A DNA stretch of 64,000 bases from an uncultured Bacteroidales bacterium. GTDB lineage: Bacteria; Bacteroidota; Bacteroidia; Bacteroidales; Bacteroidaceae. The notes beneath the pieces were generated by a model. It was not told the DNA's origin. It did no database searches and saw only the letters and a program-made list of their open reading frames with translations. A program made the position numbers and the translations under genes. Shown piece after piece: positions 63,952-64,000 of the stretch (position 1 is the first letter of the stretch; each line of letters starts with the position of its first letter). Where the stretch lies: assembly GCA_902779085.1 (NCBI GenBank), contig CACYZY010000002.1:405148-469147 (forward strand), in the 5' to 3' direction.

Positions 63952-64000
63952 CATCCGCTTTCCGAAAGGGCAAGCATTGATCTATGACAGGATGATGGAC

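Overview
The window looks like a chromosomal segment of a Bacteroidales bacterium, most likely Prevotellaceae (Prevotella/Segatella type). Evidence: the promoters match the Bacteroidetes primary-sigma pattern (TTTG, 19-21 nt, TAnnTTTG) in front of many genes; an ArgF' of the succinylornithine type, DUF3109, DUF4271 and DUF6242 proteins, a TonB-tailed M56 peptidase and a uppS-bamA-skp-skp-murI order are all present. Genus is inference; no rRNA gene is visible.

Layout. 1-9.9 kb: speA (cut by the window edge), cutC, a sialate O-acetylesterase facing a six-hairpin glycosidase and a polysaccharide deacetylase, aroK, an RNase H with an N-terminal hybrid-binding domain, and a BlaI / BlaR1-TonB pair. 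10-14.9 kb: three secreted 'plug-only' proteins (regulatory-like domain, TonB box, TonB-receptor plug, no barrel) around a divergent OmpR-type two-component pair; the first two copies are ~96% identical over 418 bp, then differ in the middle and rejoin at the end. 14.9-18.6 kb: an operon of two CE1-type esterases and a carboxylesterase. 18.7-27.5 kb: rnhB, three tandem exported sugar-isomerase-like paralogues, gpmI, DUF3109, gyrB, rpsT, tRNA-Glu. 27.7-36.3 kb: recO, a TerB/DnaJ protein, metK, an arginase-fold protein, a LOG-family protein, DUF4271, hemD, rnpA, yidD, tatD-like, tyrS. 36.6-40.9 kb: a tricorn-type S41 protease, tRNA-Gln and an SDR.

40.9-47.2 kb is the accessory part: 1.1 kb of intergenic DNA built of short periodic arrays, a strongly structured ~270-nt RNA candidate with its own promoter, then an AT-rich run of exported or membrane proteins (M48 peptidase, SH3/DUF3761, lipoprotein, lipocalin-like), ending at tRNA-Leu. 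47.3-63.6 kb returns to housekeeping: argH, pyrE, recX, prmC, ribD, uppS, bamA, two skp-like genes, murI, proB, proA, argF', and an outer-membrane protein.

Most interesting: (1) degenerate tandem arrays with a ~22-bp period, about two helical turns, recurring in separate intergenic regions (10.1 kb, 41.0-41.9 kb, 63.6 kb) with changing, often palindromic core words in a fixed phase; (2) the structured RNA at about 42,097-42,370 with a perfect 9-bp pseudoknot; (3) the mosaic plug-only proteins beside a TonB-tailed BlaR1-like protease and a two-component system, a possible envelope-signalling module; (4) a shared start-site motif in the promoters of all three tRNA genes that also appears at the right edge, predicting a stable RNA just outside the window. 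All functions are read from sequence by eye; no database search was run.
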